64,000 nucleotides of DNA from Rhodobacteraceae bacterium Araon29 (GCA_039640505.1 CP046865.1:2781501-2845500); one strand, 5' to 3'; positions 8,394 to 17,577 are shown, counted from the stretch's first letter. The notes: a model not told the origin generated them from the sequence alone. Made by a program: numbers and translations.

Positions 8394-9545
8394 TCAATCC
8401 TTTTGAAAGGATCGTGCCAACATAGGAATAAGCGCCAAGCTAATAAATGCAAGCAGTAGCGATAAAGCACCAAACGATACAGAAAGACTGGCCAATTCAG
8501 CCAAGCCCCCCATCAGAGGTGGCCCAATAAAAAACCCAGTATAGCCAATCAAAGCAACATTCGAAATTGCTTTGACCCGCTGATCTGCGGGACTAACCCG
8601 CCCCACCAAAGCCAAACCCAAAGGCGCTATGACAGAGATACCAAGACCAAGGGCGGCAAAGCCTATATACGTCAACGGCAGATTTATAGCAGTTGCGGCA
8701 AGCGTAGAGCCACAGGCCGCAAAGAGCGCCGCAATCTGAATAACCCGCGCTTCAGAAAAAATCTGCGTCATGGCCTGACCGGCAAGTCGCCCCACGCCCA
8801 TTGTAAGCCCCAAAATTGCAGGCCCAATCGCACCGAGCGCCGCACCGACATTAAGGGAGCGTTCCAAATGTAGGGCAGACCATCCCTCAGCGGCCTGCTC
8901 TGCCATAAATGCGATTGCGATGACAATACCGATCAACACCACAAACCGATTGGCACCAGAGATTGGTGCATCATCGGCATCATTTGGCTGATCTACCTGC
9001 TTTGGCAAAACCATTGAGGGCAGCATCAGTAAGCCAAAAACACCAATGATCGCAAAGCTAATGACAGCGCCGCCGCCAAATTCGCGAATGAGACCGGTGG
9101 AAAATGCAGCTATTGCATAGGCGAATGAAAACATTGCGTGGTGAAAACTCATCAACGGACGGCCTTCATGGGCTTCAATCTGAGACAAATGCGCATTCAT
9201 GACCACATCCAAACTACCGGTGGATGCAGCACAAAGGAACATTGCGATTGTCAAACCGGTCCAAGTGTTCATCAAACCGGGCAGTTGAAAAGCCAAAAGC
9301 GCTGCCGCACATAACGTCACCACACCATAGCGGCCTAACCGGCTATCAAGCCAAGGCGCAAAGCGCATGGCCGTGATTGCGCCAATCGCAGCGATCAACA
9401 TTACTCCCGCCAATTCGCCATCACCTGCGCCTATTGCAGCTTGCAAATCTGGAACTAAGGCCGCGAACGCACCCCAACAGCATCCTAAGACAACAAAAGC
9501 GCAAAGCGGCGCCCAAGATGCAATTATCAAGTGTTTGTTAATCAT
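8394..9545 (-). CDS. MFS transporter
   Basis: About 383 residues from the internal ATG 9545 (MINKHLIIASWAPLCAF), which places the first membrane helix at the N-terminus. A further upstream ATG at 9581 would add 12 polar residues. The protein is almost entirely hydrophobic with about 12 predicted helices, in two halves separated by a polar loop (QVDQPNDADDAP, near the middle). It resembles the YbjJ/FucP-like branch of the major facilitator superfamily. Substrate unknown. It is convergent with lldD, and its 3' end abuts lldD exactly. Confidence 0.85.
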   Translation of the reverse strand: MINKHLIIASWAPLCAFVVLGCCWGAFAALVPDLQAAIGAGDGELAGVMLIAAIGAITAMRFAPWLDSRLGRYGVVTLCAAALLAFQLPGLMNTWTGLTIAMFLCAASTGSLDVVMNAHLSQIEAHEGRPLMSFHHAMFSFAYAIAAFSTGLIREFGGGAVISFAIIGVFGLLMLPSMVLPKQVDQPNDADDAPISGANRFVVLIGIVIAIAFMAEQAAEGWSALHLERSLNVGAALGAIGPAILGLTMGVGRLAGQAMTQIFSEARVIQIAALFAACGSTLAATAINLPLTYIGFAALGLGISVIAPLGLALVGRVSPADQRVKAISNVALIGYTGFFIGPPLMGGLAELASLSVSFGALSLLLAFISLALIPMLARSFQKD

Positions 9546-9643
9546 AAATTTGCCTGTGACATGCTTGCAAAGCTCGCGCAAGCCCCAGTTTTAATTTGGG
9601 CTTTTAAATCCTGTGCAACTGGTCTATACGCGCGGCTTCATGA

Positions 9644-9668
9644 AGGGCTACAGCCTTGGAGGAGCCCT
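9644..9668 (+). other. Leader hairpin before rplY
   Basis: AGGGCT (9644-9649) pairs with AGCCCT (9663-9668), about 20 bases before the rplY start. Ribosomal protein leaders often fold for autoregulation, but nothing here matches a known class. Confidence 0.25.
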
Positions 9669-9689
9669 CTTTAACCAATGGAGATTTAA

Positions 9690-10337
9690 ATGGCTGGAAA
9701 GATACCAGATCTTGAAGCGATCGAACGGACGGGGACAGGCAAGGGCGCCGCTCGTCAAGCACGCCGTGATGGCATGGTGCCGGGTGTAGCTTATGGAGGC
9801 GGCATTGACCCGCTCCCGATACAAATACCCCGCAATGAACTGCTAAAGCGCCTAAAAGCCGGGCGGTTTATGTCAACTTTATTTAATCTAAAAGTCGAGG
9901 GCCATGAAGATGTCCGCGTGATCTGCCGCGATGTGCAGCGTCATGTGGTCAAAGATCTTCCAACTCACCTCGACCTGATGCGCCTGCGTCGGTCATCGCA
10001 GATTAATCTGTTCATCCCGATTGAGTTCGTCAACGAAGACACAGCTCCGGGTATCAAACAGGGCGGCGTTTTAACCATCGTCCGGCCCGAGATTGAACTG
10101 ATTGTGACAGCTGGAGATATTCCGGAAAAAATCGAAATCGACCTGTCTGCTCTAAACATTGGCGACGTGGTTACGATTTCTTCGGTCAATCTCCCAGAAG
10201 GCGCAAAGCCGACCATTGACCGGGATTTTGTGATTGCAAATATTTCCGCACCGAGTGGACTTGCCGCTTCTTCTGATGACGATGAAGGCGAAGCCGAAGA
10301 AGAGGCCAGCACTGAGGAAGTGCAAGAAGAAGAATAA
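9690..10337 (+). CDS. rplY: 50S ribosomal protein L25/general stress protein Ctc
   Basis: A 215-residue long (CTC-type) L25 that binds 5S rRNA in the large subunit. The N-terminal L25 domain (about 5-95, [21 protein letters not shown]) is followed by the C-terminal TL5/CTC beta domain (about 100-185) and a strongly acidic tail (about 190-215). GGAG precedes ATG 9690. A strong terminator follows, so pth downstream may need its own promoter or read-through, although rplY-pth linkage is common in alphaproteobacteria. Confidence 0.97.
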   Translation: MAGKIPDLEAIERTGTGKGAARQARRDGMVPGVAYGGGIDPLPIQIPRNELLKRLKAGRFMSTLFNLKVEGHEDVRVICRDVQRHVVKDLPTHLDLMRLRRSSQINLFIPIEFVNEDTAPGIKQGGVLTIVRPEIELIVTAGDIPEKIEIDLSALNIGDVVTISSVNLPEGAKPTIDRDFVIANISAPSGLAASSDDDEGEAEEEASTEEVQEEE

Positions 10338-10362
10338 ATACTCTTCGCAAAGTAGATTATTC

Positions 10363-10389
10363 AAAGCGGGGCTTTTGCCCCGCTTTTTT
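10363..10389 (+). terminator. Rho-independent terminator after rplY
   Basis: AAAGCGGGGC-TTTT-GCCCCGCTTTTTT: a G+C-rich perfect stem with a short loop and a run of T. Confidence 0.9.
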
Positions 10390-10446
10390 CTTGGGTAAGC
10401 TAATGCCAAAGATAAATTACCAATTGGTCGGAGCCGCGAAATAGCC

Positions 10447-11145
10447 ATGCAGATTTTTGTCGGACTTGGAAACCCTGGTGCAAATTATGTACATAACCGG
10501 CATAATATTGGCTTTATGGCACTTGACCAGATTGCAACAGAAAATAGCTTTGGGCCTTGGAAAAGTAAGTTCCAGGGACGCATTAGTGAAGGCCGTCTAG
10601 GGCACGAAAAAGTCATTTTGCTCAAACCAGAAACCTTTATGAACCTTTCTGGTCAATCTGTTGGCGAGGCCATGCGGTTTTTCAAGCTTGAGCCTACGGA
10701 TATAACTGTATTTCATGACGAGCTGGATCTTGCACCCGGAAAGTGCCGTGTCAAAAGCGGTGGCGGTCATGCAGGCCATAATGGTCTGCGCTCTTTGCAC
10801 CAGCATATTGGCGCAGACTATCAACGCGTAAGGCTGGGGATTGGTCACCCAGGGCACAAAGATGCGGTCGCCGGTTATGTCTTGCATGATTTTGCAAAAA
10901 CCGATCAGGACTGGCTGCCCGATTTGCTGTCAGGGATCGCAGATGGCGCCGGAAAACTGGCACAGGCCGATACTGGCGGCTTTATGAATGCGGTGGCTAT
11001 CAGCGTTCAAAAAGCCACAGCGGCAGCAGCGGCAAAATCCCCCAAACCTACACAAAATAGTGACTCTACAAATGCAGCCAAAACCGATATGGAAACACCA
11101 GACACGAAAACCACTTTGCAAAAATTAATTGACAAATTTAAGTGA
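10447..11145 (+). CDS. pth: Peptidyl-tRNA hydrolase
   Basis: A 232-residue enzyme that releases peptide from peptidyl-tRNA dropped by stalled ribosomes. Canonical residues are in place: Asn10 and His20 (GNPGANYVHNRHNIGF), FMNLSGQSV with the substrate-binding Asn, and HDELDL with the catalytic Asp. The core ends near residue 185; a low-complexity tail (Ala/Lys/Thr/Pro-rich) of about 45 residues follows, which is common in Rhodobacterales. The downstream DUF2332 frame overlaps its end by 17 bases. Confidence 0.97.
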   Translation: MQIFVGLGNPGANYVHNRHNIGFMALDQIATENSFGPWKSKFQGRISEGRLGHEKVILLKPETFMNLSGQSVGEAMRFFKLEPTDITVFHDELDLAPGKCRVKSGGGHAGHNGLRSLHQHIGADYQRVRLGIGHPGHKDAVAGYVLHDFAKTDQDWLPDLLSGIADGAGKLAQADTGGFMNAVAISVQKATAAAAAKSPKPTQNSDSTNAAKTDMETPDTKTTLQKLIDKFK

Positions 11146-12181
11146 TCTAAAAGAAGATTTTCGGCTTCAGGCCCGTTCCTGCGCGGCGCTTGGGTCGCCA
11201 TTTATGGATCAGTTGATGCAGCTGATGGCTGATCGTTTGACACCGGGTGATCCTGTTTCAGATGCTCTTTTCAATTGGCGCGGGGATCGCTCGGCCAGCG
11301 GTGCGTCGGTACCACTTCGATTGGCAGGCGGATTACATATGCTGGTACTTTGTAACCAAGACCCCAACTTGAGGTCCGTCTATCCCCCCAATACGCCAAG
11401 CGATGAAGCGCTTTGGACAGAGGTTAGCAACGCATTGAAAAGGCATGATAAGTTCCTGTTAGAGTTCATAAAATTGCCACCTCAAACCAATGAAATTCGG
11501 CGCAGCAGCGTGATGATCGCCGCCAGCCATCTTTTAGCGGATCGCTTTGGATTACCGATGGTACTGTCTGAATTGGGGGCCAGCGGCGGGCTCAATCTGT
11601 TGTTTGATCGCTACCAATTGATTGTGGGCAAAGCGCGGTTTGGCGCGGCCGATCCAATTACGACCCTTGCGCCGGATTGGAGTGGACCTTTGCCGCCAGA
11701 TACTCGATTTGAAGTAATAAACAAAGCTGGCGTTGATCTTAGTCCACTGGATCCCACCAAAGATAAAGACCACCTGCGTTTGCTTGCCTATAGTTGGCCT
11801 GATCAGCCCGACAGGATTGAGCGTTTAAAGAGCGCGGCGCCGCATCAAACAACCAAAGTGGACAAAGAAGACGTCGCAGACTGGCTGCCTCGGCGGCTCA
11901 GCTATCACCCTAAAGGCCACCTTCATTTGGTCTATAATACAATAGCTTGGCAATATTTTCCGCCTCCGGTTCAACACTCATGCACCAAAGCACTAGAGCA
12001 AGCAGGCGCCAGAGCAACAATTACCAGCCCGCTGGCCCATTTGGCGATGGAAGCCGACGAAAAGTCAGAAGGCGCAGGCATCACCTTGCAAATTTGGCCC
12101 AATGGCGAAAAATATAACCTTGGCCGGGTTGATTTTCATGGGCGCTGGATCAATTGGTCTAAAGACGCCATACTGACCTAA
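11129..12181 (+). CDS. DUF2332 family protein
   Basis: A 350-residue protein matching the DUF2332 family of alphaproteobacteria and actinobacteria: an N-terminal helical part (ARSCAALGSPFMDQLMQLMADR), then LRLAGGLHMLVL, then LSELGASGGLNLLFDRY, which resembles a SAM-methyltransferase glycine loop, and a C-terminal HLVYNTIAWQYFP region. Function is not established; a methyltransferase-like fold is an inference. The only N-terminal start in frame is TTG 11129, which overlaps the end of pth by 17 bases, suggesting translational coupling. Confidence 0.8.
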   Translation: MTNLSDLKEDFRLQARSCAALGSPFMDQLMQLMADRLTPGDPVSDALFNWRGDRSASGASVPLRLAGGLHMLVLCNQDPNLRSVYPPNTPSDEALWTEVSNALKRHDKFLLEFIKLPPQTNEIRRSSVMIAASHLLADRFGLPMVLSELGASGGLNLLFDRYQLIVGKARFGAADPITTLAPDWSGPLPPDTRFEVINKAGVDLSPLDPTKDKDHLRLLAYSWPDQPDRIERLKSAAPHQTTKVDKEDVADWLPRRLSYHPKGHLHLVYNTIAWQYFPPPVQHSCTKALEQAGARATITSPLAHLAMEADEKSEGAGITLQIWPNGEKYNLGRVDFHGRWINWSKDAILT

Positions 12182-12209
12182 GTCCTGAGATTCAGAAGAA
12201 AGACCAAAA

Positions 12210-12578
12210 TTGAAAAAAGATCCCTCTGTGAATGTCATTGGCAGCGCGCTAACGCCTTGCTCTTATTCACCTATTAGCGGGTTTTTCCGCGATGGGTTTT
12301 GCAATACATGCGCCGAAGATCAGGGCAGCCACACTGTATGTGCTGTAATGACCGACGAATTTCTGGCCTATTCCAAATATGTTGGTAATGATCTTAGCAC
12401 AGCACGGGCAGAGTTTAATTTTGTAGGCCTAAAAGCGGGCGACAGTTGGTGCCTGTGTGCCGCGCGGTTTCTACAGGCTCACGATGAGGGCTGCGCCCCA
12501 AATATCAATCTTGAAGCCACCCATTTACGTGCCACAGAAATTGTCCCTCTGGAAATTCTTGAGCGATATAAAGTCTAG
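12210..12578 (+). CDS. DUF2237 family protein
   Basis: A 122-residue protein with the cysteine-containing DUF2237 pattern: NVIGSALTPCSYSPISGFFRDGFCNTC, then GSHTVCAVMTDEFL...SKYVGNDLSTA and GDSWCLCAARF. These small proteins are widely conserved in bacteria with no proven function. The start is TTG 12210, preceded by an A/G-rich AGAAGAAAGA site. It follows the DUF2332 gene by 28 bases on the same strand and is probably in the pth-DUF2332 transcription unit. Confidence 0.85.
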   Translation: MKKDPSVNVIGSALTPCSYSPISGFFRDGFCNTCAEDQGSHTVCAVMTDEFLAYSKYVGNDLSTARAEFNFVGLKAGDSWCLCAARFLQAHDEGCAPNINLEATHLRATEIVPLEILERYKV

Positions 12579-12677
12579 CACACGCCCCTGCCTGCCATTT
12601 GGATAAAAAATAACCGTGGTCTTGGATGTGAAATTTAGCTACCCTTTGCAAAGAGTTCACCGCAACGGCAGCGCGAA

Positions 12678-13478
12678 ATGGACAATTTATTCTTTATCGC
12701 CTCCAAAACATTTTGGTTTTTTGCGCGACCGGAAAATGTACCGCTTATAGTTTTTATCCTTGGATTTCTTGCCCTTATCCGTGGGCACAAGCGTGGGGCG
12801 CTTTGGTTTAACGGGTTGGGATTGCTGCTTTATGGGGGTATTGCGCTTTTGCCTTTGGGGGATATTTTTCTGCGCCCCCTCGAAACCCGCTTTGCGGCCA
12901 ACCCGAAAATTACCGATCCTGCGGGGATCATTATCCTTGGCGGCGGCGAAGATGAAACCCAATCGGATTTTTCCCGCATGGCCAATGTCAACGATGCCGG
13001 CGAGCGGTTTTTGCTTGGCATGGCTTTGGCCCGCCAATATCCGCAATCAAAAGTGATTTTTACTGGTGATACGCTCAGCCTAACCCAGCATAGCATCTCA
13101 AGCGCAGATGTGGCGAGGATGCTGTTCACCCAATCGGGTATTGCGCCTAACCGTATGATTTTTGAACGTAAATCGCGCAATACAGTCGAAAATGCCGCGT
13201 TGACCGCCAAACTGGTCGAGGGCTATGAAACCGGGCCTTGGGTTCTTGTGACCTCGGCCTTTCACATGCCCCGCAGCGTGGCGGTATTTTGCCATGCAGG
13301 GTGGCGAAATATTGTGCCCTATCCCGTTGATTTTCGCTCTGGCCACTCGCTGGACCGGGTTAAATGGGACTTTGCGGGCCATATGGACGAGCTGAATGCC
13401 GGGGTGCGCGAATGGATCGGGCTGGTTGCCTATCGGCTTTCCGGTCGCATGGGGCAGCTGTTTTTACCGGGGTGTTAA
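12678..13478 (+). CDS. YdcF family (DUF218) membrane protein
   Basis: A 266-residue protein with two N-terminal membrane helices (about 18-36 and 42-62) and a C-terminal DUF218 domain (about 80-245). DUF218 hallmarks seen are IIILGGGEDE, QYPQSKVIFTGD, MIFERKSRNTVENA and WVLVTSAFHMPRSVAVF. ElyC/SanA/YdcF proteins influence envelope polymer and peptidoglycan homeostasis. The acidic and His residues in these motifs suggest an active site, but the reaction is not defined. It is convergent with the GGDEF gene. Confidence 0.9.
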   Translation: MDNLFFIASKTFWFFARPENVPLIVFILGFLALIRGHKRGALWFNGLGLLLYGGIALLPLGDIFLRPLETRFAANPKITDPAGIIILGGGEDETQSDFSRMANVNDAGERFLLGMALARQYPQSKVIFTGDTLSLTQHSISSADVARMLFTQSGIAPNRMIFERKSRNTVENAALTAKLVEGYETGPWVLVTSAFHMPRSVAVFCHAGWRNIVPYPVDFRSGHSLDRVKWDFAGHMDELNAGVREWIGLVAYRLSGRMGQLFLPGC

Positions 13479-13561
13479 ACGCATAAGAATCCGCCAAAAA
13501 CCGTATCTGTATCACGTCGGCATCACGGCAGTATCGCGGAGGTTCAAATATTCGGCCAAAA

Positions 13562-14527
13562 TTACGCCGCTCCGCAATGAAAAAAACTATGCTGCGCGCG
13601 ACCGGCCTTTTTGGAAGCGTAAAGCGCCTGATCCGATTGCTCTAACATCGCCTCGGGGCTGGCCTCGGATCTGCGATCAAAAAGCGCAATGCCGATGCTG
13701 CCCGATATGCGGCAGATGTTGTTTTGAAACGGCACCGGCTGCTCGAGCCGGTTGATAATGCGCTGGGACAGCTTGGCCAGACGCGTCGCATTGATCACAT
13801 TATAAAATACCAAGGCAAACTCATCACCGCCAAGGCGCACCACGGTATCCTCGGCACGGGTTTCTTCGACCAAAATCCGCGCCGCAACCTGCAGAACATG
13901 ATCCCCGGCCGCATGGCCATAGGTGTCATTGACCGCCTTGAAATAATCAAGGTCAAGCTGCATCACGGTAAAGGGCACTTTTGCCTCACTCAGCCGCCCC
14001 AGAACCAAATTCAGGGCGCGGCGGTTTTTCAGACCCGTGAGCGTATCGGTAAAGGCCTGCTCTTCGGCGGCGATTTTTGCGCCTTGCAACCGCTGGTTCA
14101 AGGTGCGCGATGCCTCCATCGCAGCGTTTTTAGCCTCCATTAGATAGAGCATTTCAATGGCCAAATCGGTACTCGCGAAATCGCTATGGGTCAGGCTGTG
14201 GCGCTGAACGGCATTTTGAATGGCGATGCCAAAAGAAAAATTTACCACCGCGCCCTGCCCGTCCGGTAAAAGCGCCAGAACCGCCTTTAGTTCTGTCTGC
14301 GGTGCGCTGCGCAGCCGGAAGGTTAACTTTTGTCCAGCCAAGGCAAAAAGCACCCGCATAGAGGCGGCAGAGTGAGGGCGGCGCAGCTCGAACATTTCTA
14401 AAAACCGGACCGGTAGAGCCGGCACATCCCCAAGCACTTTGGCAAGGGTGGGGCCAAGGTGCAAAATATGCCCAGTTGGCGAAAGTTTCGCATGACAGGG
14501 GCATAGAATATCAAAGACCGACATCAT
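13562..14527 (-). CDS. Diguanylate cyclase (GGDEF) partnered with an H-NOX-like protein
   Basis: About 321 residues from ATG 14527 (MMSVFDILCPCHAK), preceded by AGGGGG; the longer open frame upstream overlaps the H-NOX gene and is not expected. Residues about 1-110 look like an HNOB-associated PAS-like domain (GHILHLGPTLAKVLG, FELRRP). A short coiled-coil linker (about 130-165) leads to a GGDEF domain: DTLTGLKNRRALN, LDLDYFKAVNDTYGHAAGD, then RLGGDEFALVF. The active-site GGDEF is intact, as is the inhibitory RxxD (RAED) five residues before it, so c-di-GMP synthesis with product inhibition is expected. The gene overlaps the H-NOX gene by 17 bases, implying a sensor/output pair. Confidence 0.88.
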   Translation of the reverse strand: MMSVFDILCPCHAKLSPTGHILHLGPTLAKVLGDVPALPVRFLEMFELRRPHSAASMRVLFALAGQKLTFRLRSAPQTELKAVLALLPDGQGAVVNFSFGIAIQNAVQRHSLTHSDFASTDLAIEMLYLMEAKNAAMEASRTLNQRLQGAKIAAEEQAFTDTLTGLKNRRALNLVLGRLSEAKVPFTVMQLDLDYFKAVNDTYGHAAGDHVLQVAARILVEETRAEDTVVRLGGDEFALVFYNVINATRLAKLSQRIINRLEQPVPFQNNICRISGSIGIALFDRRSEASPEAMLEQSDQALYASKKAGRAQHSFFHCGAA

Positions 14528-15122
14528 CACCCCCTGCCGCATCCGCTGCCGCCAATACAAATTGCCGCCCAGCGCTGAAACTGGCATCAAGCATTTTAAT
14601 TTCGATCCGGCACATCCTGCGGAGAGGTTCGATGGGTTCAATCCACACCAGGGCGCCATAGTCATCGGCCAGTGCACGTAAAATGCCAATCATTACGGCT
14701 TCAAATCCCGGCCATTCGGGGGCTACGACCAAATGATAGAGCGCCCCGCTATGACGCTCGATGCGCAGCGCCGGCAGAGCAAGGCCAGAAAGAGCTATTT
14801 CAGATCGCTCGTTCAACTCATCCAATGAGATCAGAAAAGCTTCATAGCTTTCACCGCCAAAGCGCAGCAAGCGGCGCAAGGTTTGGCCGTTTTTATGCGA
14901 GACAAGGTATGTCCCGAGGTCTTCTAAAACATCCACCTTTGGCCTCTTCAGCGCCGCAGCCAGAGCGGCGCACAGATCAAATGTGAGGCGGTCGGGATAT
15001 TTGAGCATAAGCTCAAAACAGAGCTCGAACTCTGGGTTTTGCTGCACCACATCTTGCCAAAACTGATCGCCGTAGCTGTCTATAGTGAAATTTTCAATTG
15101 CCTTATTGACCAAACCAAGCAT
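14511..15122 (-). CDS. H-NOX (heme NO-binding) fold protein lacking the heme-ligand histidine
   Basis: 203 residues from ATG 15122, seven bases after GGAGG (a GTG two codons earlier is also open). The N-terminus MLGLVNKAIENFTIDSYGDQFW and overall length fit bacterial H-NOX domains. At the proximal-ligand position, where H-NOX proteins read LDEVH or similar, this protein has LDELN (Asn104), and the propionate-binding YxSxR motif is replaced by a VVAPE-containing segment (about 132-136). Heme binding is therefore doubtful. It is coupled to a GGDEF protein downstream. It may sense another ligand or act as a heme-free adaptor; this is inference. Confidence 0.82.
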   Translation of the reverse strand: MLGLVNKAIENFTIDSYGDQFWQDVVQQNPEFELCFELMLKYPDRLTFDLCAALAAALKRPKVDVLEDLGTYLVSHKNGQTLRRLLRFGGESYEAFLISLDELNERSEIALSGLALPALRIERHSGALYHLVVAPEWPGFEAVMIGILRALADDYGALVWIEPIEPLRRMCRIEIKMLDASFSAGRQFVLAAADAAGGDDVGL

Positions 15123-15214
15123 GTGCACCCTCCGCCGTTACGCCAGCCTGCCCGATCTGTGGTTAGTAAATTATGAAGCTTAAAATTGATCGAAAATTTA
15201 ACTCAAAACGCGCC

Positions 15215-16774
15215 TTAGAAATCAGTCGGAACACCGCCTTCGGCTTTGCGCCGATCCACGAAATCGGCGAGTTCCTCGCGAATAGCCACATCTAACGGCG
15301 GCGCTTCAAAATCTTCCAGAATTTTTTGGTAAATCTGATGCGCCCGCTCTGGGGTCCACACGCCGCCCGCGGCTTCCCAGGCTTCATAGTTGCGCCAATC
15401 CGACGCAAAGGGCTGGTAAAATGCAGTGGTATAGCGATCCTGCGTGTGTTGAATTCCAAAAAAGTGGCCATCATTGCCAACTGATTTTATGGCATCAAGC
15501 GCAATGTCGTCTTCGGTGGTGGCATAGGTCTGTGGTTCAAAATAGCGTTGGATTTGCTGCAAAACCTCGCAATCCATGATGAATTTTTCGGGGCTTGCGA
15601 TTAACCCACCTTCTAGCCAACCGGCAGCATGATAGACAATATTGGTGCCTGATTGCACAGCTGCCCAAAGACTGTTTGAAGTTTCCCACATGGATTGCCC
15701 ATCCGGCACATTAGCCGCGCAGACACCGGATGAGCGCATTGGCAGACCGTAAAACCGCGCCAGCTGTCCGGTCATCTGGGTGGCGCGCATATATTCGGGG
15801 GTGCCAAACGCGGGTGCGCCAGATTTCATATCAACGTTTGAGGTAAAGGTACCAATCGCGCAGGCGGCGCCGGGACGGATGTATTGCGCCAAGGCCACGG
15901 CGCAAAGCGCCTCGGCGATGGATTGTGCCACGGCACCCGCCATGGTAACCGGTGCCATAGCACCGGCGAGCGTGAAAGGGGTCACGATCAGGCCTTGATT
16001 GCGCCGCGCTAGCCGCATCCAGCCATCCAGCATCGGAAAATCGTGTTTAAGCGGCGAGGTCGAATTGATATTGGTATACATCTTTGGACTGGCATCGAAT
16101 TCAGCATCGCTCCAACCGCCGGAAATCCGCACCATTTCAATCACATCTTCGACACGCTCTTTGCCCAGCGAATAGGCGTGCGCAACTTTATCGCTTAAGG
16201 TCAGCTTGTCATAAAGCACATCCAAGTGCCGCGTACTGGCATGCAGATCCACGGGTTCAACGGGATAGCCACCGACGAAATGGATACAGTTGAAGTACTG
16301 GCTGAGCTTTATAAGGTTTGCACAGGTTTCCCGCGTTCCGGGGACTTTTGTGCCGGTTTTCATATCCCAATAGCTGGGCGGCGATGACACCGCACCAAAC
16401 AGCATATAGGGCCCACCAACGATCAATTCGCGGTCAGAATTGCGCGGCGTTAGCGTCCACTGGCTAGGGGCTTTGGCAACCATTTCCATGACGAAATCAC
16501 GGCCCATACGCACGTTTTCCCCTGTCACGGTGCAGCCGGCCTGCCGTAAAATAGCGCAGGCTTCGGGATTGAGAAACTCAATGCCGATGTCCTCAAGGAT
16601 GCGCATCGCGCCATCGTGGATTGCTGCAACGCCCTCTGCGTTAAGCGGTTCGGTAGGCCGGTCGGGGTTGACCGGCAAACACCACGGCATTTGTTCAATG
16701 GCTGCGCTGCCACGGCGAAGCGCGCCGCCAGCGCGGCCCCCGCTTCTGCGGCGTTTGGGCGTTGGTTCAGCCAT
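15215..16774 (-). CDS. Trimethylamine methyltransferase family protein (MttB-like, non-pyrrolysine)
   Basis: A 519-residue member of the MttB superfamily, which transfers methyl groups from quaternary amines or similar substrates to a corrinoid protein. Family features include an N-terminal region with ILEDIGIEFLNPEACAILRQAG, then VGGPYMLFGAVSSPPSYWD, HFVGGYPVEP, TPFTLAGAMAPVTMAGA and GHFFGIQHTQDRY. The frame is continuous without an in-frame TAG, so it belongs to the non-pyrrolysine branch common in marine alphaproteobacteria, some of which act on glycine betaine or proline betaine. A basic, low-complexity N-terminal 25 residues precede the domain. AAGGAGGT lies just before ATG 16774. No corrinoid protein is adjacent. 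Confidence 0.9.
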   Translation of the reverse strand: MAEPTPKRRRSGGRAGGALRRGSAAIEQMPWCLPVNPDRPTEPLNAEGVAAIHDGAMRILEDIGIEFLNPEACAILRQAGCTVTGENVRMGRDFVMEMVAKAPSQWTLTPRNSDRELIVGGPYMLFGAVSSPPSYWDMKTGTKVPGTRETCANLIKLSQYFNCIHFVGGYPVEPVDLHASTRHLDVLYDKLTLSDKVAHAYSLGKERVEDVIEMVRISGGWSDAEFDASPKMYTNINSTSPLKHDFPMLDGWMRLARRNQGLIVTPFTLAGAMAPVTMAGAVAQSIAEALCAVALAQYIRPGAACAIGTFTSNVDMKSGAPAFGTPEYMRATQMTGQLARFYGLPMRSSGVCAANVPDGQSMWETSNSLWAAVQSGTNIVYHAAGWLEGGLIASPEKFIMDCEVLQQIQRYFEPQTYATTEDDIALDAIKSVGNDGHFFGIQHTQDRYTTAFYQPFASDWRNYEAWEAAGGVWTPERAHQIYQKILEDFEAPPLDVAIREELADFVDRRKAEGGVPTDF

Positions 16775-16884
16775 CTTCGACCTCCTTGTATTATGCTGTC
16801 CCTAGCAAACCACGCTGTGAATAGAAATCCTGCCGGTTACCGACACAAACCGTCGCTTTCTTCAAGCTGTTGGCACAATCGCCT

Positions 16885-17577
16885 TTAGGACAAACCCAAA
16901 TAGGCCGGAATGTGACTTATGTCGGGCAATATGGTATCGGCATAGGGCGCCAGCTCGCTTCGCGGGGCCAATCCGGTCAACACCCCAATGGTATGCATTC
17001 CGGCTGCACGTCCAGCGATCAGGTCATGGGTGCTGTCACCCACCATCACCACCTGATCCTGCGAAAGCCCCATTGCTTTGGCAAAGGCAAGCAGGGGACC
17101 CGGCGCCGGTTTGGCGCCAAACCCGCTGTCAAAACCCGCGACAAAATCCAGCAGATCAAGAGCTCCAACCGTATCCAAATGCGCCCGTGCGCCGGCTTCG
17201 GTGTCATTTGTCATGACCCCAATTTTCAAATCATTGCCTTTAAGACGCTGAAAAAACGGAACAAGCGGGGTGGCTTCGCTCACCGTGGCCGTCAGGCTGG
17301 ATTGCATTAGGAAATCTTCTACCTCATCCACATTTTGATCGGGCAGCACAGCGGAAACGCATTCGGCCACCTGCCGGTTGGTGCCGGCGATTACGATGCT
17401 ATCAAGATCAAACGCTTGGCGGGCAAGATCAAAGCCAACGGCATCGGCTATGGCGTTTCGGCGCCCCGCATCCCCTGCCGAAAAATGCTCGATCATTTGC
17501 GCCGACCAGGCGTTCCAGGTTTTTTGAAAATCAAACAAAGTGCCGTCTTTGTCGAACAATACCCCTTTGATTTTCAT
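16885..17577 (-). CDS. HAD-family hydrolase, phosphoglycolate-phosphatase-like
   Basis: A 230-residue HAD phosphatase. Motif I is LFDKDGTLFDF (residues 8-18; nucleophile Asp then Asp), motif II is GVMTNDTEAG (Thr), the lysine is in GFGAKPAPGPLL, and motif IV is VMVGDSTHDLIAG. The cap (about 20-95) is helical, as in Gph/PGP-type enzymes. It probably dephosphorylates a small sugar or organic phosphate such as 2-phosphoglycolate. It lies upstream of the MttB gene on the same strand with a 110-bp gap, so it is probably a separate unit. Confidence 0.88.
   Translation of the reverse strand: MKIKGVLFDKDGTLFDFQKTWNAWSAQMIEHFSAGDAGRRNAIADAVGFDLARQAFDLDSIVIAGTNRQVAECVSAVLPDQNVDEVEDFLMQSSLTATVSEATPLVPFFQRLKGNDLKIGVMTNDTEAGARAHLDTVGALDLLDFVAGFDSGFGAKPAPGPLLAFAKAMGLSQDQVVMVGDSTHDLIAGRAAGMHTIGVLTGLAPRSELAPYADTILPDISHIPAYLGLS

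Noticed and set aside
12687-13382. Long minus-strand open frames under the YdcF gene
   Set aside because: No recognisable domains; the plus-strand frame shows clear DUF218 motifs, so these are antisense shadows.
15215-16774. Pyrrolysine-containing MttB
   Set aside because: The frame has no internal TAG, so it is the non-pyrrolysine branch.
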